A stretch of 64,000 nt of DNA from Zopfochytrium polystomum (Eukaryota; Chytridiomycota; Chytridiomycetes; Chytridiales; Chytridiaceae), in assembly GCA_025765615.1 (NCBI GenBank), contig JAIVFJ010000018.1, positions 477,124 through 541,123 of the forward strand, written 5' to 3'. The translations under genes were made by a program, and so were the position numbers. Positions 31,907 to 43,969 of this stretch are shown here, in pieces (position 1 is the first letter of the stretch; every line of letters begins with the position of its first letter). The notes under the pieces are model-generated. The model did no database searches. It was not told where the DNA came from and was given only the letters and a program-made list of their open reading frames with translations.

Positions 31907-33390
31907 AGTTTTCGTCTTTGAGGGTTCAATCAGGATGCTTCCAACGACTGCGTTTGCTGATCTGGACTCAACTTAGTGGCGTGAAGTATGTGGGGTGGGG
32001 AATGGAGTTGTGGTTGGGCATTGGAATGATGCATCAAACGAGTGGGGTGCGGTCATTGTGGTGACGAGTCTGGTGGTTGTTGTGTGGATATGCCATCTTA
32101 CCAGGGTGCAAGGTTACCAGATTGTTGCACTTGGGAGAATCTGGATAATGCAGAGACCATGATCAGTCAAAGGATGCAAAATCCAACTGTTGCTGGGGGG
32201 TTGAAGTGGGGATTGAGGAAAGAGGAGAGGGAATTGGAAGCGGGGGGGGAAGTGCATCTTTTCAAATGGCCAGTTCAATATGCTACCAAATCGACTGATA
32301 GAGCAGGAGGGGTACACATGATAGCGGAGGAGGGTGTGATTTGTGGATAGGTGCGGTCGTACAGGATATGTAACGAACCTTGTCCGTTCTGTCTTTTGAC
32401 CAATCTATCGTTGGTTTGTCGATTCATTCAATGGACCGTTCGGTCCGTTCATTCAAGAAATCGTTTGGATGAAAGGGCAGGGAGGGTGATTGAGGTGAGA
32501 TTGGGCGTCGCAACGATGCAACAAGTGGGTGGGGTGCATTGTGGTGACAAGTCTGGTCGTTGTTGTATGGATAGGTGATCTTACCAGAGGGGCGCAAGGT
32601 CAGCAGATCGTTGTACTCTCGAGAATCTGGACAAGGCAGATAGCATGATCAGATGAAGGATGCAAAGATCCAACTGTTGCGTGGGGATTGGAAGCGTGGA
32701 GATGGGAAGTGGGGAGATTCTCATCCGCCATGCGCGTTTTGCCACAGCAGGACATTGCTTTTCGAATGGGCGAGGATCTGCCGCCATTTTATGATCGGCG
32801 GAAGCAGCGGGAGGGGTACAGATCGCGGGGGAGGACGGGGGCGAAATGTGCAGGGTAGGACTTGTGGATCACCTCCTGCGGATCTTACGGGATACGTTTC
32901 AGCCACTTGTCGATCGATCGTTAGAAGGGTTCGTTCGTTCGGTGGATCGCTCGGTGCCGGGCTGGGTTTGTCTTTGTCCTTTTTTTCTTCTTCTTCTCCT
33001 CAGCTTTTTCTTTTCTTTTTTTTTTTTTTTTTCGCGTTTTCCTTTCACCATTCGTCGCTGTCTTTGGAGCTCCCTTCGTCGTCGTAGTCGTCGAACGTCG
33101 CAGGGTTCCGCAAACCAGTCTCAGCCCCTCCCCCCCCAATAACGCACCAGTTTCATCATCATCCTCATCGTCATAATCATCTCCCTCTGACTGCTCACTC
33201 ACTCATATCGCCCCCTTCGCTCACCCAACGACGACGACACTGAAATTTAACATTCTGGCGGGGCGCGCAGTCCCCCAAAACTACAAGGTCCAACGCCGTG
33301 GACGGGCGGCCGTCGATTCGCTTCATCAAACCGAAAGAGATCCAAACGGCCCCCGGTGTAGCCGCACTTTTGTGTCCAAATGAAAAGGTC
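31907..33390. other. Upstream spacer of intact ankyrin receptor (copy B)
   Basis: Same layout as 17100-18595: a diverged direct repeat (about 32045-32225 and 32540-32700), GATCGATCG and GTTCGTTC runs near 32915, a T/C-rich tract 32980-33040, and ATCATCATC-type repeats near 33155. No gene supported. Confidence 0.45.
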
Positions 33391-34220
33391 GGACGACCAC
33401 TTGGCGCCATCTTATTGCGTTGAAGGGACGGCAGCTCCGCGGCTCAGCGACCAGATCGCGGCGGAGACGAAGAAAAGTGATCGACTCACAAACCGCACCG
33501 TGCCCTTCGCGTCCTCCCCCACGCAACTGCTCACAGGACCACTTGGCGCTCCAAAAGAAGCTCACCGTCGGCGAGGCCGCCGTCGCAGCCTGCAGCCGCT
33601 GCGGCCGTTGTTGGCGTGCACGAGACTGGCAGCATGGTTTTTTTTTTTCCGGACGCTGGAGTCCCACCGCCACCGACCTTGACGTTATGGATGACTTCCA
33701 CCTCAACGACGTCGAAACGCAAACTGAGGCAGCGGGCTTCATTCCGCTGGCTTGCGGAAGGGGAATGAAGCATTTGCCAGCGAGCTTCGACTCATCCGTA
33801 GACGCCATCGCCGCATTCGGCGCGAGAGGTAACAAAGAGCCGGATTGGAAGCTTAAGGCCTGGGGTCGTGGTGTATTTTGCAAGGTCTTGACATTTACTT
33901 TCTCCCTCAAGAACGAATTCCCACCAAACGCTATGTTGGGAACTGTGGGTGCATCCCTCAAAGTGCTGTCGCTCTGTAACAGGCTCCCGTACGCCACGTT
34001 GATCGGAAGGACTCAAGCGGTGACTATCACTGAGCTGGAAGCTCCGTTTCGGCAGAAGGACATTTCGATAAAACTCTGACAGCCCAGATCGCGGAGCTCG
34101 AAATCCGGAACAATGTCAGCGAAGAAGAGCGCGACAATTGACAGCATACCATCGCTCTTTTGCAGGAGCGCCTGGCCCTGGTGGAGCACGAGCGGACGGC
34201 CGAGTCGATCCGCCCGAGGG
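33391..34220 (+). pseudogene. Unknown coiled-coil gene fragment, copy B
   Basis: Homologue of 18596-19350: RLSDQIAAETKKSDRLTNRT, DDFHLNDVETQTEAAGFIPL, FDSSVDAIAAFGARGNKEPD, TLIGRTQAVTITELEAPFRQ and the coiled-coil start near 34090. A stop at 34079 falls between LEAPFRQKD and the coiled coil, as in copy A, so an intron there is possible. The two copies differ by several indels. Family not recognised. Confidence 0.4.
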
Positions 34221-35460
34221 TCAAAGTCACTATCAAAACGGCCGCGCAATGGCCGCGCAAACTCGCTCCATCTGCACCCAATCAGGCTTCCCGGCGGGCC
34301 CGCCGAAAGCTGCACCTCTACCACCCACTCCCACGTCTGTGCCGACCATTGTGCTGAAGATGCAAGAATGTGGGGGCGCTTCGGATACCAATGGTAACCC
34401 TTGGCTTACACACTGCTCTGGCGCCACTTCCCCGGCTGCCCGACTCCGCTCCTGCTCCTCCCCTCTCATCGGTGACACCCCCTTGGTCGAGAACGCGGTC
34501 GACGCCGACAGCTGCAGGCGGCAAACAACGGCTCCAAATGCAAATTGGCTACCGGACGCAATCCGTTGCCATTTTCTTATCCAGCGAGAGAGTGGGAGGA
34601 GAAGGGGTGGTGAACCAATCGATGGGGGTTGGGGAGCTCATCGTGCCGTGTAGGAGCTGCGGATCACCCTCTCAGGTCTTACAGGATGCTTTGACTCCTG
34701 TGCCGTTCGCTCGATTGTTCGATCGATCGTTCGTTCGTTCGCTCGGTCGTTGGTTCTTTGTGAAAATCAATCTTTCGGTGCCGAGCGGCGGTGTCGTTGT
34801 TCCCTTTTTCTTTTGAGTTTTTTCCTTTCTTTTTTTGCAAGTTGTTTTTCTCTCTGCCCTCATTGGAGGGAAGCGGGAATGTTGGCGGCTGAGACGCGGC
34901 TTTCGCCCCCTCCAAAGCCAGTTGAACCCCCCTACATACTCTGCCTGATCCATTATATTGGTTTGTTCACCACCGCAGCTCAGGTTCCTGGTCCGGCCAG
35001 TCGAACTTCAGCATTCCACTACTTCATGAGCCGCAGGCACCGCCTCAGCAGTGCGTAGTTGCCGCCTGCGGCGGGGGTGCAGGTCGCGGCTGCCGTGCAG
35101 CAGCAAGGCGCGCGGCGAGGGCGAGGGCGAGGGTGAACGCGTGTCGGACGAAGGGGGCTTGAGCGACGAAGCGATTCGTTCCCGAACTACCCCTGCGGCG
35201 AACCGGTGCTTTTTTCTTTGAGTAGTGGCCTCCAGTCATCGGGGGCAAACTCAATCTGTCTGTCCCTCGAAGCGAAGGTCCCTGATGGGGATGAAGGTGG
35301 CAGATGAGGTGATGAGGAGCGGTAGGACGGAAAGGGCTGGGAAAGGAGCCCGTCAGAGATCGGTCGTTTGTTTTTTTTTTTTTTTTTGTTCCAGACGGGC
35401 CAAAAGAGAAACAAAAAAAAGAAGAAAGAAAAAGCAACAAAAATAAAAAACACACACACG
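34221..35460. other. Spacer without recognised gene (copy B)
   Basis: Repeats the copy A layout: GATCGATCGTTCGTTCGTTC near 34720, GGCGAGGGCGAGGGCGAGG near 35112, a T-run 35370-35387 and an A-rich tract. A segment at about 34905-35030 is not seen in copy A. No gene supported. Confidence 0.4.
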
Positions 35461-35463
35461 ACA

Positions 35464-36684
35464 AACATGAAACGGCAAGCACGCGATCGACTCCACGTCC
35501 TTGTCGCCGCGGCCCGACAACACGCAACTCACGACGTCCTGGTCCTTACGCACCGTCGTCCTCGCGAGCTCGACCGAAACTTGAACACGGCGCGCGCCGT
35601 CTCCAGCCCCGGGATGATGGCCTCGATCTCAGACAGCTGCCGCACTCCCTTCATCGCCTCGGCGTCCGTCGCCGCCATAACCCGTACTCGGCTCGCCCCA
35701 CGTCCTTGAGGAACGCGTGCTCGGGTCTCCGACGCCGGGGTAGTCCGTCTCGATAATCTGCCCGTCCGCGTCCCGCAAAAGGTTCGTGTGTGTGCCGTGC
35801 AGCACGGTCGCCCCGTAGCAAGCGTCACAGACTGCCGCCCCGTCTCGACGCCGTCACCCCCGACCTCGACGCCGCCGACAAACGGGTGGAACATGCCGAT
35901 CGCATTCGACCCGCCCCCCACGCACGCCACCACCGCGTCCGGCAGCTTCCCCGCGCCGCCCTCCGCCGTGGGGCCGCAGTATCGCCGCCTGCGTCTCGCG
36001 TCTCGCGTGCCCAATCACCGACTGGAACTCGCGCGCGATCGTCGGGAACGGGTTCGGCCCGATTGCGGACCTGATCAGGTAGTGCGTCGTGTTCATGTTC
36101 GTCACGTCACCCAGTCACGTATCGCCCTCGTTGATCGCGTCCTTAAGCGTCGTAGACCCGCTCGCACACTGGGACAACTTTGGCCCCGAGCAGCTTGATC
36201 CGGACCACGTTCAGCGCCTGCCGCCGCACCTCCTCCGCGCCCATGTAGATCGCGCAGTCGAGCCCAAACTTGGCGCACACCGTCGCAGTCGTGTCTCGGC
36301 GGTGATGCTCTTCTTGCAGAGGCGCTTGGCAAGGAGGACATGGCCTAGCGCGTTGTTGATCTTCTGCGAGCCCGTTTGGCTAAAGTCCTCGCGCTTGAGC
36401 CAGGTCCGTGCGCCACCTGCCGCCTGGTGTGCTGCGAATTTGCGTGGATCAGGTTTTTTGTTATGGGGGTAGCTACAACGCGACGCTTAGACGTACCAGC
36501 TTGCTCAGTCAACCGCTTCTGCGAGGTGCAGCGGGGACAGTCGACCCATAAACGGGTAGTACGAGCGAAATTCTTCCCAGAACGCGGGGTCCTTCAACAC
36601 GGAGCCCTGACCCTGAGGCAATCCACGAAGGCTTCGGGAGCAAACTGCCCGCCAAACTGACCAAAACGGTCGTCGCAAAATAAA
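35464..36684 (-). pseudogene. TRP5: Tryptophan synthase beta-domain pseudogene, copy B
   Basis: Same sequence as 20480-21700 at an offset of 14984, including every frameshift and the missing AETGAG segment. Motifs [37 protein letters not shown] and VLSGRGDKDVESIA are at the shifted positions. Because the lesions are shared, decay came before the last copying event. Confidence 0.85.
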
Positions 36685-36849
36685 ATAATTATAAATGTGA
36701 ATTAGCGCGGAACGAGGTGGCTCTATTTTGCCGATCGAGATCAAACAAGCGCCGTCCCTAACTAAACAGTACCACCAAAAAAAAAAAAAACAATAAAAAA
36801 AAAAACAATAAAAAAAAAAACAAAAAAAAAAACTCGCCAGCGCTATTCC

Positions 36850-37453
36850 TTACCTTGACCTCGTCCGCGGGAGCCGCCCGCTTCGTCTCGCCGCCGCAAC
36901 CACGTCCACCTTCTTCTTCTCCCGCCTCTGCCGCGTACGCCTCGACGGCAGGGCCCGCTCACCATTCGTCGCCGACTTTGCCGTCGTCACAATCTTCGCG
37001 CAGCCGCGGGCACCGCGTCAGCAGCGCCTCGGCGGTCTCCTCGCGCAGCAGCGGGTTGGGTTGGGGCGTCGGCCGGAGGCGGCGGCGGCCGCGCAGATCT
37101 CCGCCGCCAAACAGCAGGACGAGCTCGAGACGCGGGCACGCGGAGAGGGCGAGTGCGAGCGACGGGTGGTGGGTGGTGACGTCGGTGACGTCGGCGTGGC
37201 GCAGTGACGGCGGCGACGGGAAGAGCGGGCGGGAGCGGAACGGTCGCCGCCGTTCGTCATCGTTGTCGCCTGCAAGACGGAGGAATGATCTGCCGCCGCG
37301 CCACCACAGGTACAGCCCGAGATGGGCGAGGCGCAGAGCGTGCGGCCGGACGGCCGCCACGAGCTCGTCGACGCGGTGGCGGGTCTACGCGTCGTCGATG
37401 CCATCTTCTACGGCGACGCGCCGGGCGGTAGACTGTAAGTTTGAGAAAGATGT
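36850..37453 (-). pseudogene. F-box/LRR-like fragment, copy B (LRR part only)
   Basis: LRR-like part: VRPHALRLAHLGLYLWWRGG, LRHADVTDVTTHHPSLALAL, SACPRLELVLLFGGGDL. It is cut at 37453, just upstream of its intron acceptor, by the WD40-receptor copy. The N-terminal F-box part present in copy A is absent. Confidence 0.45.
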
Positions 37454-39580
37454 AAGAATCGAGATTTCGTTCCTCGTTGACCAGGATCAACAGCGGTAAG
37501 CAATCTGGGGGCGGTGGGCCAATGTGATAATCAGCACTCATCTTTAATTGTTTCATTTGCTCTCCTATAAACTCTTGAACACCCAACGGTCCCATCAAAT
37601 GAATATCTCAGGCTCACTCCCCACAACTGCACCCCCCTTTGCTCTCTTTTTCCCCTCGTTTTCTTGCACTAATCAGGTTCTGGAAACTGACCAGCCAGCT
37701 CCTTCTAAACTAACACTGAGTGCTTCTGGAATCCCTCTGCCTCTATGAAAGTCTCCCTTCAAAAGCTCTTTCTCAAACATTTTTAATTCCTCCAAATCTA
37801 ACATTCAAATCCTCTTTGCAGAGCCCTCACTGATTGTGCTTTCGTAGGAGAATGACCAGCCAAACAACTGCATGGATTGTGGCATTTGTTTACAATGGCC
37901 TTGGAAGGAAGATCCACATTCCAACCAACACAGGTTTTGATGGCTTGCTTCAGCTTGTGGCTGCAAGGTTCCAGATCTCTCCTGCCATTGAGTTGGTGTA
38001 CGTGGACTCTGCCACCAGCGATGCAATGGTCCTTGACACCAGTGATGATCTGCCCAGTCTGCTTTCTCAGAATTACACGTGGAAAGTAAGGTCCTTCCTT
38101 TTTTTTGTCCTTGCTTCTCTCTTTGTTCCAGTGTGAATTGAACCTCACAAAATTCAAGGTGCTTGCTGTGAGCTCTGGTGCCACTGGAAATGTCGACCCT
38201 GCTGGCACAAGCAACCCAAGTGTAGTGGCTCCTCCTGCTGCTCCTGCTGCCCATGGTGCCCCTGCTGCCCCTGCTGCTCCTGCTGCTACTGCAGCTCCCA
38301 CCATCGCTTTTGGTGGCCACTCAACTGTGGCAGCTACTGTTGGTGACAGCTACGATAAGAGTCTTCCACTGAAGAAAGGTGAGGAAACTAATTCAATTCG
38401 TTGCCTCAATGGCTCATGGCCCACTCTTTGGCTTGTTTTCTTGACTCTCCCAGATAAATGGATTGAGCTGATTCCAGATGACTGGGAATGCAAAAGCAGT
38501 GTTCAAAACCACCCCTTTTTCATCAGGTTTGTTCCTCATTGCGCTTCTCCCTGTGGCTTTCTCTCAAATCCTTGTCAGCTACCGGCAAGCGTCTGAGGCA
38601 GGTTTTGCGAGGAACCTGTTTGACAGAATGAAGATCACCCTGTTGGAAGCTTACACTGGATCTGTCCTCACTGAGGAGTCCAGGATGGCTGGAAGACATG
38701 CTTTTTGGGATGCAGAGTGCCTGGCCTATGCCCAGGATTGGGGAATCAACTTCATGTCTGGACTGTTTCACTCCTCAGTCATCATTCTCCTGTGTTCTGA
38801 TGTGAGCATGGTCAGAATGCAAAAGGCTGACAAAGAGCCTGACAACTGCTTGTTAGAAGTGAGTTTGTTGTCCCCATTGGTATTCCCCTCTGACAAATGC
38901 GTCTAGTGGGAGCTTGCACTTCAGATGAAAAAAGAAAGAGGCCATGACATCCTTCCTGTTCTTCTTTCATGCCGAGATGAGGCAACCTTGGCAAATGGCA
39001 AAAAGGCAAAGGTCATGGTGGACTTCAGCACCTTTGATCTCAAGAAGTTTCCTGACCACCCCCATGCCCACCCTTTAAGTCCTGGCCTCCAATCTGTGTC
39101 TCAAACAATCAAGATGATTTTAGACCTGAATGGGCCAAAGGCAAATCCTGAGAATGATGTAATGAAGTGCGTGCCAAAACTTTTTTTATTATTTAAAATA
39201 ACCTCTTTTATTACTTACACATGCCCTTCTTTTAACCTTCGCAGGATTGTGACTGAAGCCAGAGAAGTGTACAGTCGCCGTAAGGCTGAATTGAAAACTC
39301 CCAGTCCAAGCCAAGATATTTCACTTTCCAGATCTAGTTTGGCTGAATTGGCGAACTGGTTGTCTCCCCTGTCTGAATTCATGGATCTTGAGAGGGAGGC
39401 TCTCCTGAAGAATGTGCTTTCTGGATCCAGGGTGTGGCTGCTCGAGCGAGTGTTCAAGTTTCTTTCTCCAGATGATCCCTCTGCTGCCAGCGCCAACAGG
39501 GTGATGTGGTTGAAAGGTGTGGCTGGAGTGGGCAAGTCTGTGATGGCAGCCATGGTCTCCAGGGAGCTGCAGGCCCAGGG
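37454..39580 (+). repeat. Duplicated 5' block of the WD40 receptor locus
   Basis: Near-identical to 51481-53607 (offset 14027). I noted only a few substitutions over about 2.1 kb (for example GTGATAATC/GTAATAATC, GCCAGCG/GCCAACG, GGCCCAG/GGCGCAG). It starts at AAGAATCGAG, which carries a GTAAGC donor at 37496 that may end a non-coding 5' exon. Confidence 0.93.
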
Positions 39581-39587
39581 AATTTGA
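37852..39587 (+). CDS. Truncated receptor: beta-grasp plus TIR, stops after NACHT P-loop
   Basis: Copy of the 51879-56980 gene cut short. Exons 37852-38085, 38132-38378, 38454-38526, 38579-38858, 38907-39166 and 39245-39587 give 478 residues with an open frame. It keeps the beta-grasp region, the Ala/Pro linker (PAAPAAHGAPAAPAAPAA), the whole TIR (ISYRQASEAGF, NCLLEWELALQMKKERG) and the Walker A segment (KGVAGVGKSVMAAMVS). It then reads LQAQGI and stops, because a large deletion joins it to the receptor's far C-terminus. Walker B and all WD40 repeats are gone. It could be a TIR-only signalling or decoy protein, or simply a dead copy; sequence alone cannot decide. Confidence 0.75.
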
Positions 39588-39803
39588 TGGACAGAAATGA
39601 CAAAAGAATATTTGTCAAGCTTAGAACAGCATTTTTGGTGGACAGAAGCGATATCACACTCACAGGTCCAAGCCTGGCACACAATTTTAGTGCACGAAAT
39701 TTGTCAGGCTGGCTTCCACCTGAATTTCGTGGTAGATTCCAGCTCCTCTCAAGCCAAAATATGTTCAATTTGGGGCCAGGCTTTTCTTGTGCCATACAAT
39801 TTT
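39588..39803 (+). pseudogene. C-terminal remnant of a WD40 receptor
   Basis: Out of frame with the truncated gene, but homologous to the C-terminal tail at 56680-56980: DRNDKRIFVKLRTAF, DRSDITLTGPSLAHNFS, WLPPEFRGRFQLLSSQNM, LGPGFSCAIQF. It lacks the segment equal to GERLQSEELVLESVISDGVW. It is clearly more diverged from the intact gene than the 5' block is. Confidence 0.8.
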
Positions 39804-40001
39804 GATCAGATGATGGCTCGGTCTCTTTGATACTGTATTTTTTGCCCTTTTCAAAGGCAGTGTTGAATTGAAAGAAAATAAAAAAGAATGATTCTTTTGG
39901 TAAGTTCTGAGATTGCAAGTCCTTCTGCTGCACATTGCACCTGAATATGCAGAACAAATAATTCACATTTCTTTTGTCTTTTTTTGTACTTTAGTGTATA
40001 A

Positions 40002-40760
40002 TTCAAAGTTATCTTCTTTTAGCCAGATCAATAAAATTTCTACTTTCGCACTATTCGTTGATTTGCCTTCTTGAAACTTGTCCAGTCACTTTCATGTTAT
40101 ACTTTGTTCTATTCTTTGCTCTTTTTTGATTCCTCCTTAAATGTGTGTTCTCCTTCTGCACATCTTGTTGGAAAGTATCCTATTCTAATCCAACTATCCC
40201 TGTTATTCCATCTATCCTGAGATAGTCCATCTGCGCAAAGTTCACCATTATCAAATTCACACACGTTTTCATACCTTCTTCAGTTTCATAGTCATTGTCA
40301 ATTTCTATTCTTTTTTTTTAAGTCCGTTCTTACTTTGTCTGTTTTCCATTCCAGTTCTAATTTACTCAGCTCATTTCCACGCACAGACCTAATTTCTTTG
40401 TCTGCATATACATCATAACCCTGTCCTTCAAATATTATTTGAGCTTCACCTTCAATGTCAATGTGAAGTGATGCGTTATTGACAGCTTTAGGAATCCAGT
40501 TCTCATACCATCAATCTGTCTTTGTAACAAGTATGTTTATTTCTTCTATTTTACCAAGATGCTCTTCAAACCATGTTTGTGCACTGAACTCTTCATCTTT
40601 TTTGTCAAGATCAACAACAACGAAATTGCATTTCATTCTGCAATAAAATGCCAAAGTTTTTGGAGATATTTTTGCCAAAATATTTGTGGGTCCATTTTTC
40701 TTAATTCTTGTTCATCGTATGATTTTTTACCAATTATTACTTAAATTTCTGTCAAGCCAA
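40002..40760 (-). pseudogene. Unknown antisense gene downstream of WD40 receptor, copy 1
   Basis: On minus, reading pieces: CEFDNGELCADGLSQDRW, DSWIRIGYFPTRCAEGEHTF, ELEWKTDKVRTDLKKK and, at the upstream end, YDEQELRKMDPQIFWQKYLQ. The same protein pieces lie antisense after the intact gene (57182-57724 and 59810-59965). Frames are broken by indels and stops. I do not recognise the family. Persistence of readable protein in both copies implies a former gene convergent with the receptor. Confidence 0.45.
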
Positions 40761-41412
40761 ACAAACTTATGCAAAGCAAATTTCTTAGTGACCATTGTCG
40801 TTTAAATAGTTTCTAGAAGAAAAGTGCATTTTTAACAAGCTTTTTATTTTCTTCAAATTCAACAACAAGTAGTGGCTGGAGGTGGCGGTGGCGGTGGTGG
40901 TGGCAGGGAGGGCAGCAGGTTGGTCGAGGCGGTTGCTGTTAGTGGCGATGGCGACGACAACAGCAGAGCTGCAAGTGGCGTTGTCATCGAACAGTAGCAG
41001 GAGAGTGTCGACCTTCTTCGTTTTATTTTTTTTCTCCTTGCTCCTTCATCATAGAGGCAATTACTACCCCGCTCAACCCACTCTGCCCACTCTACCTGCT
41101 CTACCCATTCTACCACTCCCACAAGTTGCGCTTGCTCCTTTGCCAGGCTGTATGCCTGACTGTCTCCCTCCCTCTCTCGCTCCCTCCCTCCCTCCCTGCT
41201 TGCACACCAGGCGTCCTGCCTCCCCCGCCTGCCCGCCCACCTGACTGCTGTCCTTTCGCCACATGGCCATCCCAACCGCTGTCCTTGTCCCACGCAGGGC
41301 AGGCAGGCAGTCCAGGCGTCGCAAGGCGCGGTGCAAAAATCAAACACCTGCTTGAGCAGAGGAAACACGTAAAAAGAAGGGGAAAGAAAAGAACCACAAT
41401 CATTCACGTTGG
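40761..41412. other. Spacer without recognised gene
   Basis: 40860-40990 is rich in GGTGGCGGTGG-type triplets. 41160-41200 has CTCCCTCCCTCC runs. Open frames here are compositional and show no domain. Confidence 0.4.
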
Positions 41413-42997
41413 ATGGTGGAGGATAAGCAGACAGGAGTCGACGAGGCCAGCGTCTTTGCGTCGCCCGCAACGCAACACTGCAAGGCCAGCTGCCTTGATG
41501 ATGCCATTGGTTGCTACTCCGCTGCCGCTGCTGTTCGCGCCACCCAGACAACCACCTCCTCTATGGGAACAGGTCGGCCGTGTACTTTGGAGCCAGAGGC
41601 AACGGGGACGCCCTCCGCGACTGCATCGACAGTATCGCCGGAAGCAGTAGCAGCGCCGACACCAAAGCCCTCCACACAAAGATCACAGCACGGCTGTTCA
41701 ACATAGCGTGCCTGCAAGGCCGCCCCTCCGCGCTCGTCGCCGACGTTGCTGTTGCCCTGCTGCTCTCGCCGCTTTCAGACGCGCAGCAGCGCCTGCTTGT
41801 GGCGGCGGCGGGCAACAGACCGCCGGTGGGGAGTGGGGCGTCGCTGGCCGTGAACGTGCTGACCCGGTTGATACTTGACTTCCGATTGTCGTTCGAGTAC
41901 TACCCGATCGGGTAAGAGCGACTGGTCCATCGGAGGCACAGCTTTGTGACGCTTGTGAACTACTATCGCCGCCGCAAGAGCGACCCGTCCATCGACGTCC
42001 AACTTCACATCACAGTGAGCGACGTCAACCCCACCGTCTTGGCCCGCCTCGTCGTCATTTTCCTCGATTTTGGACAGACTCGCCTGATTCGGCAATTCCG
42101 AACTGCAGAGCCCGCGCTTTGTGTTCTGCCTCGCGTCACTGACCTACCGCTAACCCTTCCGTCGCCATCCTGCCCGCCTTTTTTGTCTACCGCAGGAAGA
42201 CCCTTCGCTCTTGCATCAGGATCGGTGAGTGGATCGCCTTGGTGCCTTTTCTGTGTTTTACCGATTCCGCGTCTCTCGAAGCAGTCAAGGCCGTGTTCAA
42301 GCTGTGGAACGACCGCATCGACAGCCTTCCCCTCACGACAATTTTGAGCTGGCACACGCCCAGCGGCGCAGACCTCTCCCAACTTGGGAGCAAGCAACAT
42401 CTGGTGGAAATGTTGGACGGCCTCCTCAGCACCATGCCGCGCTCCAAGCTTATCAAGCAGGCATCCTCTCTTGTCGACGAGCAGAGGGAATTCGTTTCTT
42501 GGAGGGCGCACCTGTGGTGGATCACGTCAAAGGTTTCGTTCGAGGCTGAGTACGCCATTACAGCCAAGCCCAAGCTGCTGGACTGGCTGTGGCGGCTGTG
42601 CGCCTCCATCTGCAACCTGGCAAAGCGCGACATCTCGCAGAAAGCCCACACTGAGTTTTCCCCGTTGACCACGAGCTCTTTCTTCGTCGTCCTTGAGTAC
42701 CTCCTTGCCCACGTGTCCTCCCAGCTTCGCGACCACCTCTGCAGGGCGAGCACCGACCGGTGCATGCAAGTGTTCTCGGCGACGGTTGCAGCGGCGGGTG
42801 CGGTCGCGGAAGCGTGGCGCAGAGGAAGGGCTCGACGACGAACGAGGTTTTGTTTTGCGGTGTCCCGCGGGTTTGTGTGGGAGATGGTGGCGGAGGGCAA
42901 GTGGAACGTGGCCGTTGCAAACGACAGATGCGGTGGATGTTTTAACACGCAGTTTGAGACCGTCGCGGGACGCGTCAGGGAGCTGACCGAGTCGTAA
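41413..42997 (+). pseudogene. TPR plus DUF4470-like gene, frame-broken
   Basis: Starts MVEDKQTGVDEASVF. A TPR-type pair is readable: CLDDAIGCYSAAAAV, then after a one-base frame change near 41530, NHLLYGNRSAVYFGAR and DALRDCIDSI. Next come LHTKITARLFNIACLQGRPS and, after a possible GTAAGAG donor at 41911, FVTLVNYYRRRKSDPSIDVQ and HITVSDVNPTVLARLVVIFL, which resembles the DUF4470 signature (nDxnpxvLARnlll). The last part (42239-42997) reads LEAVKAVFKLWNDRIDSLPL, FVSWRAHLWWITSKVSFEAE and DWLWRLCASICNL, to a stop. DUF4470 proteins include dynein axonemal assembly factors and fungal TPR/MYND proteins. The frame change could be an unseen intron, a real lesion or an assembly error. Confidence 0.4.
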
Positions 42998-43206
42998 AGT
43001 TTGGGTTTCTTTTTTCCCCGTATTTTCCAATCTATCTCCATTGTTTTACGCATGTGACACGGAAAAATGTGCCTAAAAAGCACGAAGGGAGGAGAATGAG
43101 GGACGATCGGAGTGCAGACAAACGTGTGGCAGCAAAGAGAGCAAGAAATGAGAAAAGGGGAAGTAAAAGTCGAATTGAACTTGAATGAATGCCACTAATG
43201 GAAGAA

Positions 43207-43301
<95 letters not shown>

Positions 43302-43969
43302 AAGACGGAGAGAGAGAGAAGGAGCACTGTTGCGCAAGGTCGGGCACTGTGGAGCAAGGACGGTTTCTCTCGCCCACAAAATCAGCCAGAAACCCCAGTG
43401 ACCGCCTGGTGGTCGTTCACAGGCAGTTTCCCGCTTCCGCCTGATCCCCATTCTCGACCAGATTCCTGCCCACCTCAGTCGGGCAGTCAGGGCAAGCGGG
43501 CTGCGAATGGGATTCTAACGGGACGCCACTGGGCACATCAAGAGACCAACAGTGTTGGCACTAATCGTGACTTTTATTTTGCAGAATCAACCTGCAAATA
43601 CTCAAGCAACAAAACACGACCTAACCACATAGGGTCTGCCACGACCCAAAGACCGAACCGCAGAGGATTTTATCAAACACCAACAACGCGACCTCGACCA
43701 CAGCTGCTGCTCGCTATGAGCCGCTGCGTCACTTGGCGATGTCGCCGGGTCAAACAGGCCGTTGATATGTGATGCAGCCGCTCAGTGAGCGGTGATGGGT
43801 AGCCTCGATGGTCTGGTGAACCCACCCCAGGTCACCAGCTTTGTCGCCGCGTGTGGAAGGTGGGATGGTGGCTGGGGAGGGAGGCCCGTCACCACCAAAA
43901 AAAATTGCGTGGCTCGCACGCACACTCCACTTCAAATAAAGGAATACTAATTAAAGCTTTGTTTTCTTC
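42998..43969. other. Spacer with GA microsatellite
   Basis: Contains a (GA)n tract at about 43204-43318 and otherwise no domain-bearing frame. Confidence 0.45.
43204..43318. repeat. (GA)n microsatellite
   Basis: About 40 GA dinucleotides with a GAGC interruption, grading into GACAGAGACAGAGAC. Confidence 0.95.

Larger units (their letters stand above)
31787..37453. repeat. Receptor 5'-flank segment, copy B of a large duplication
   Basis: Counterpart of 16923-22450. It ends at TGT37453, where the sequence changes abruptly to a copy of the WD40-receptor 5' flank (AAGAATCGAGATTTCG at 37454). In copy A the F-box/LRR gene continues across this point. Confidence 0.9.

Noticed and set aside
43032..43451. 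Poly-Ser/Leu and poly-Arg/Glu frames at 43.2 kb
   Set aside because: Products of the (GA)n microsatellite in different frames.
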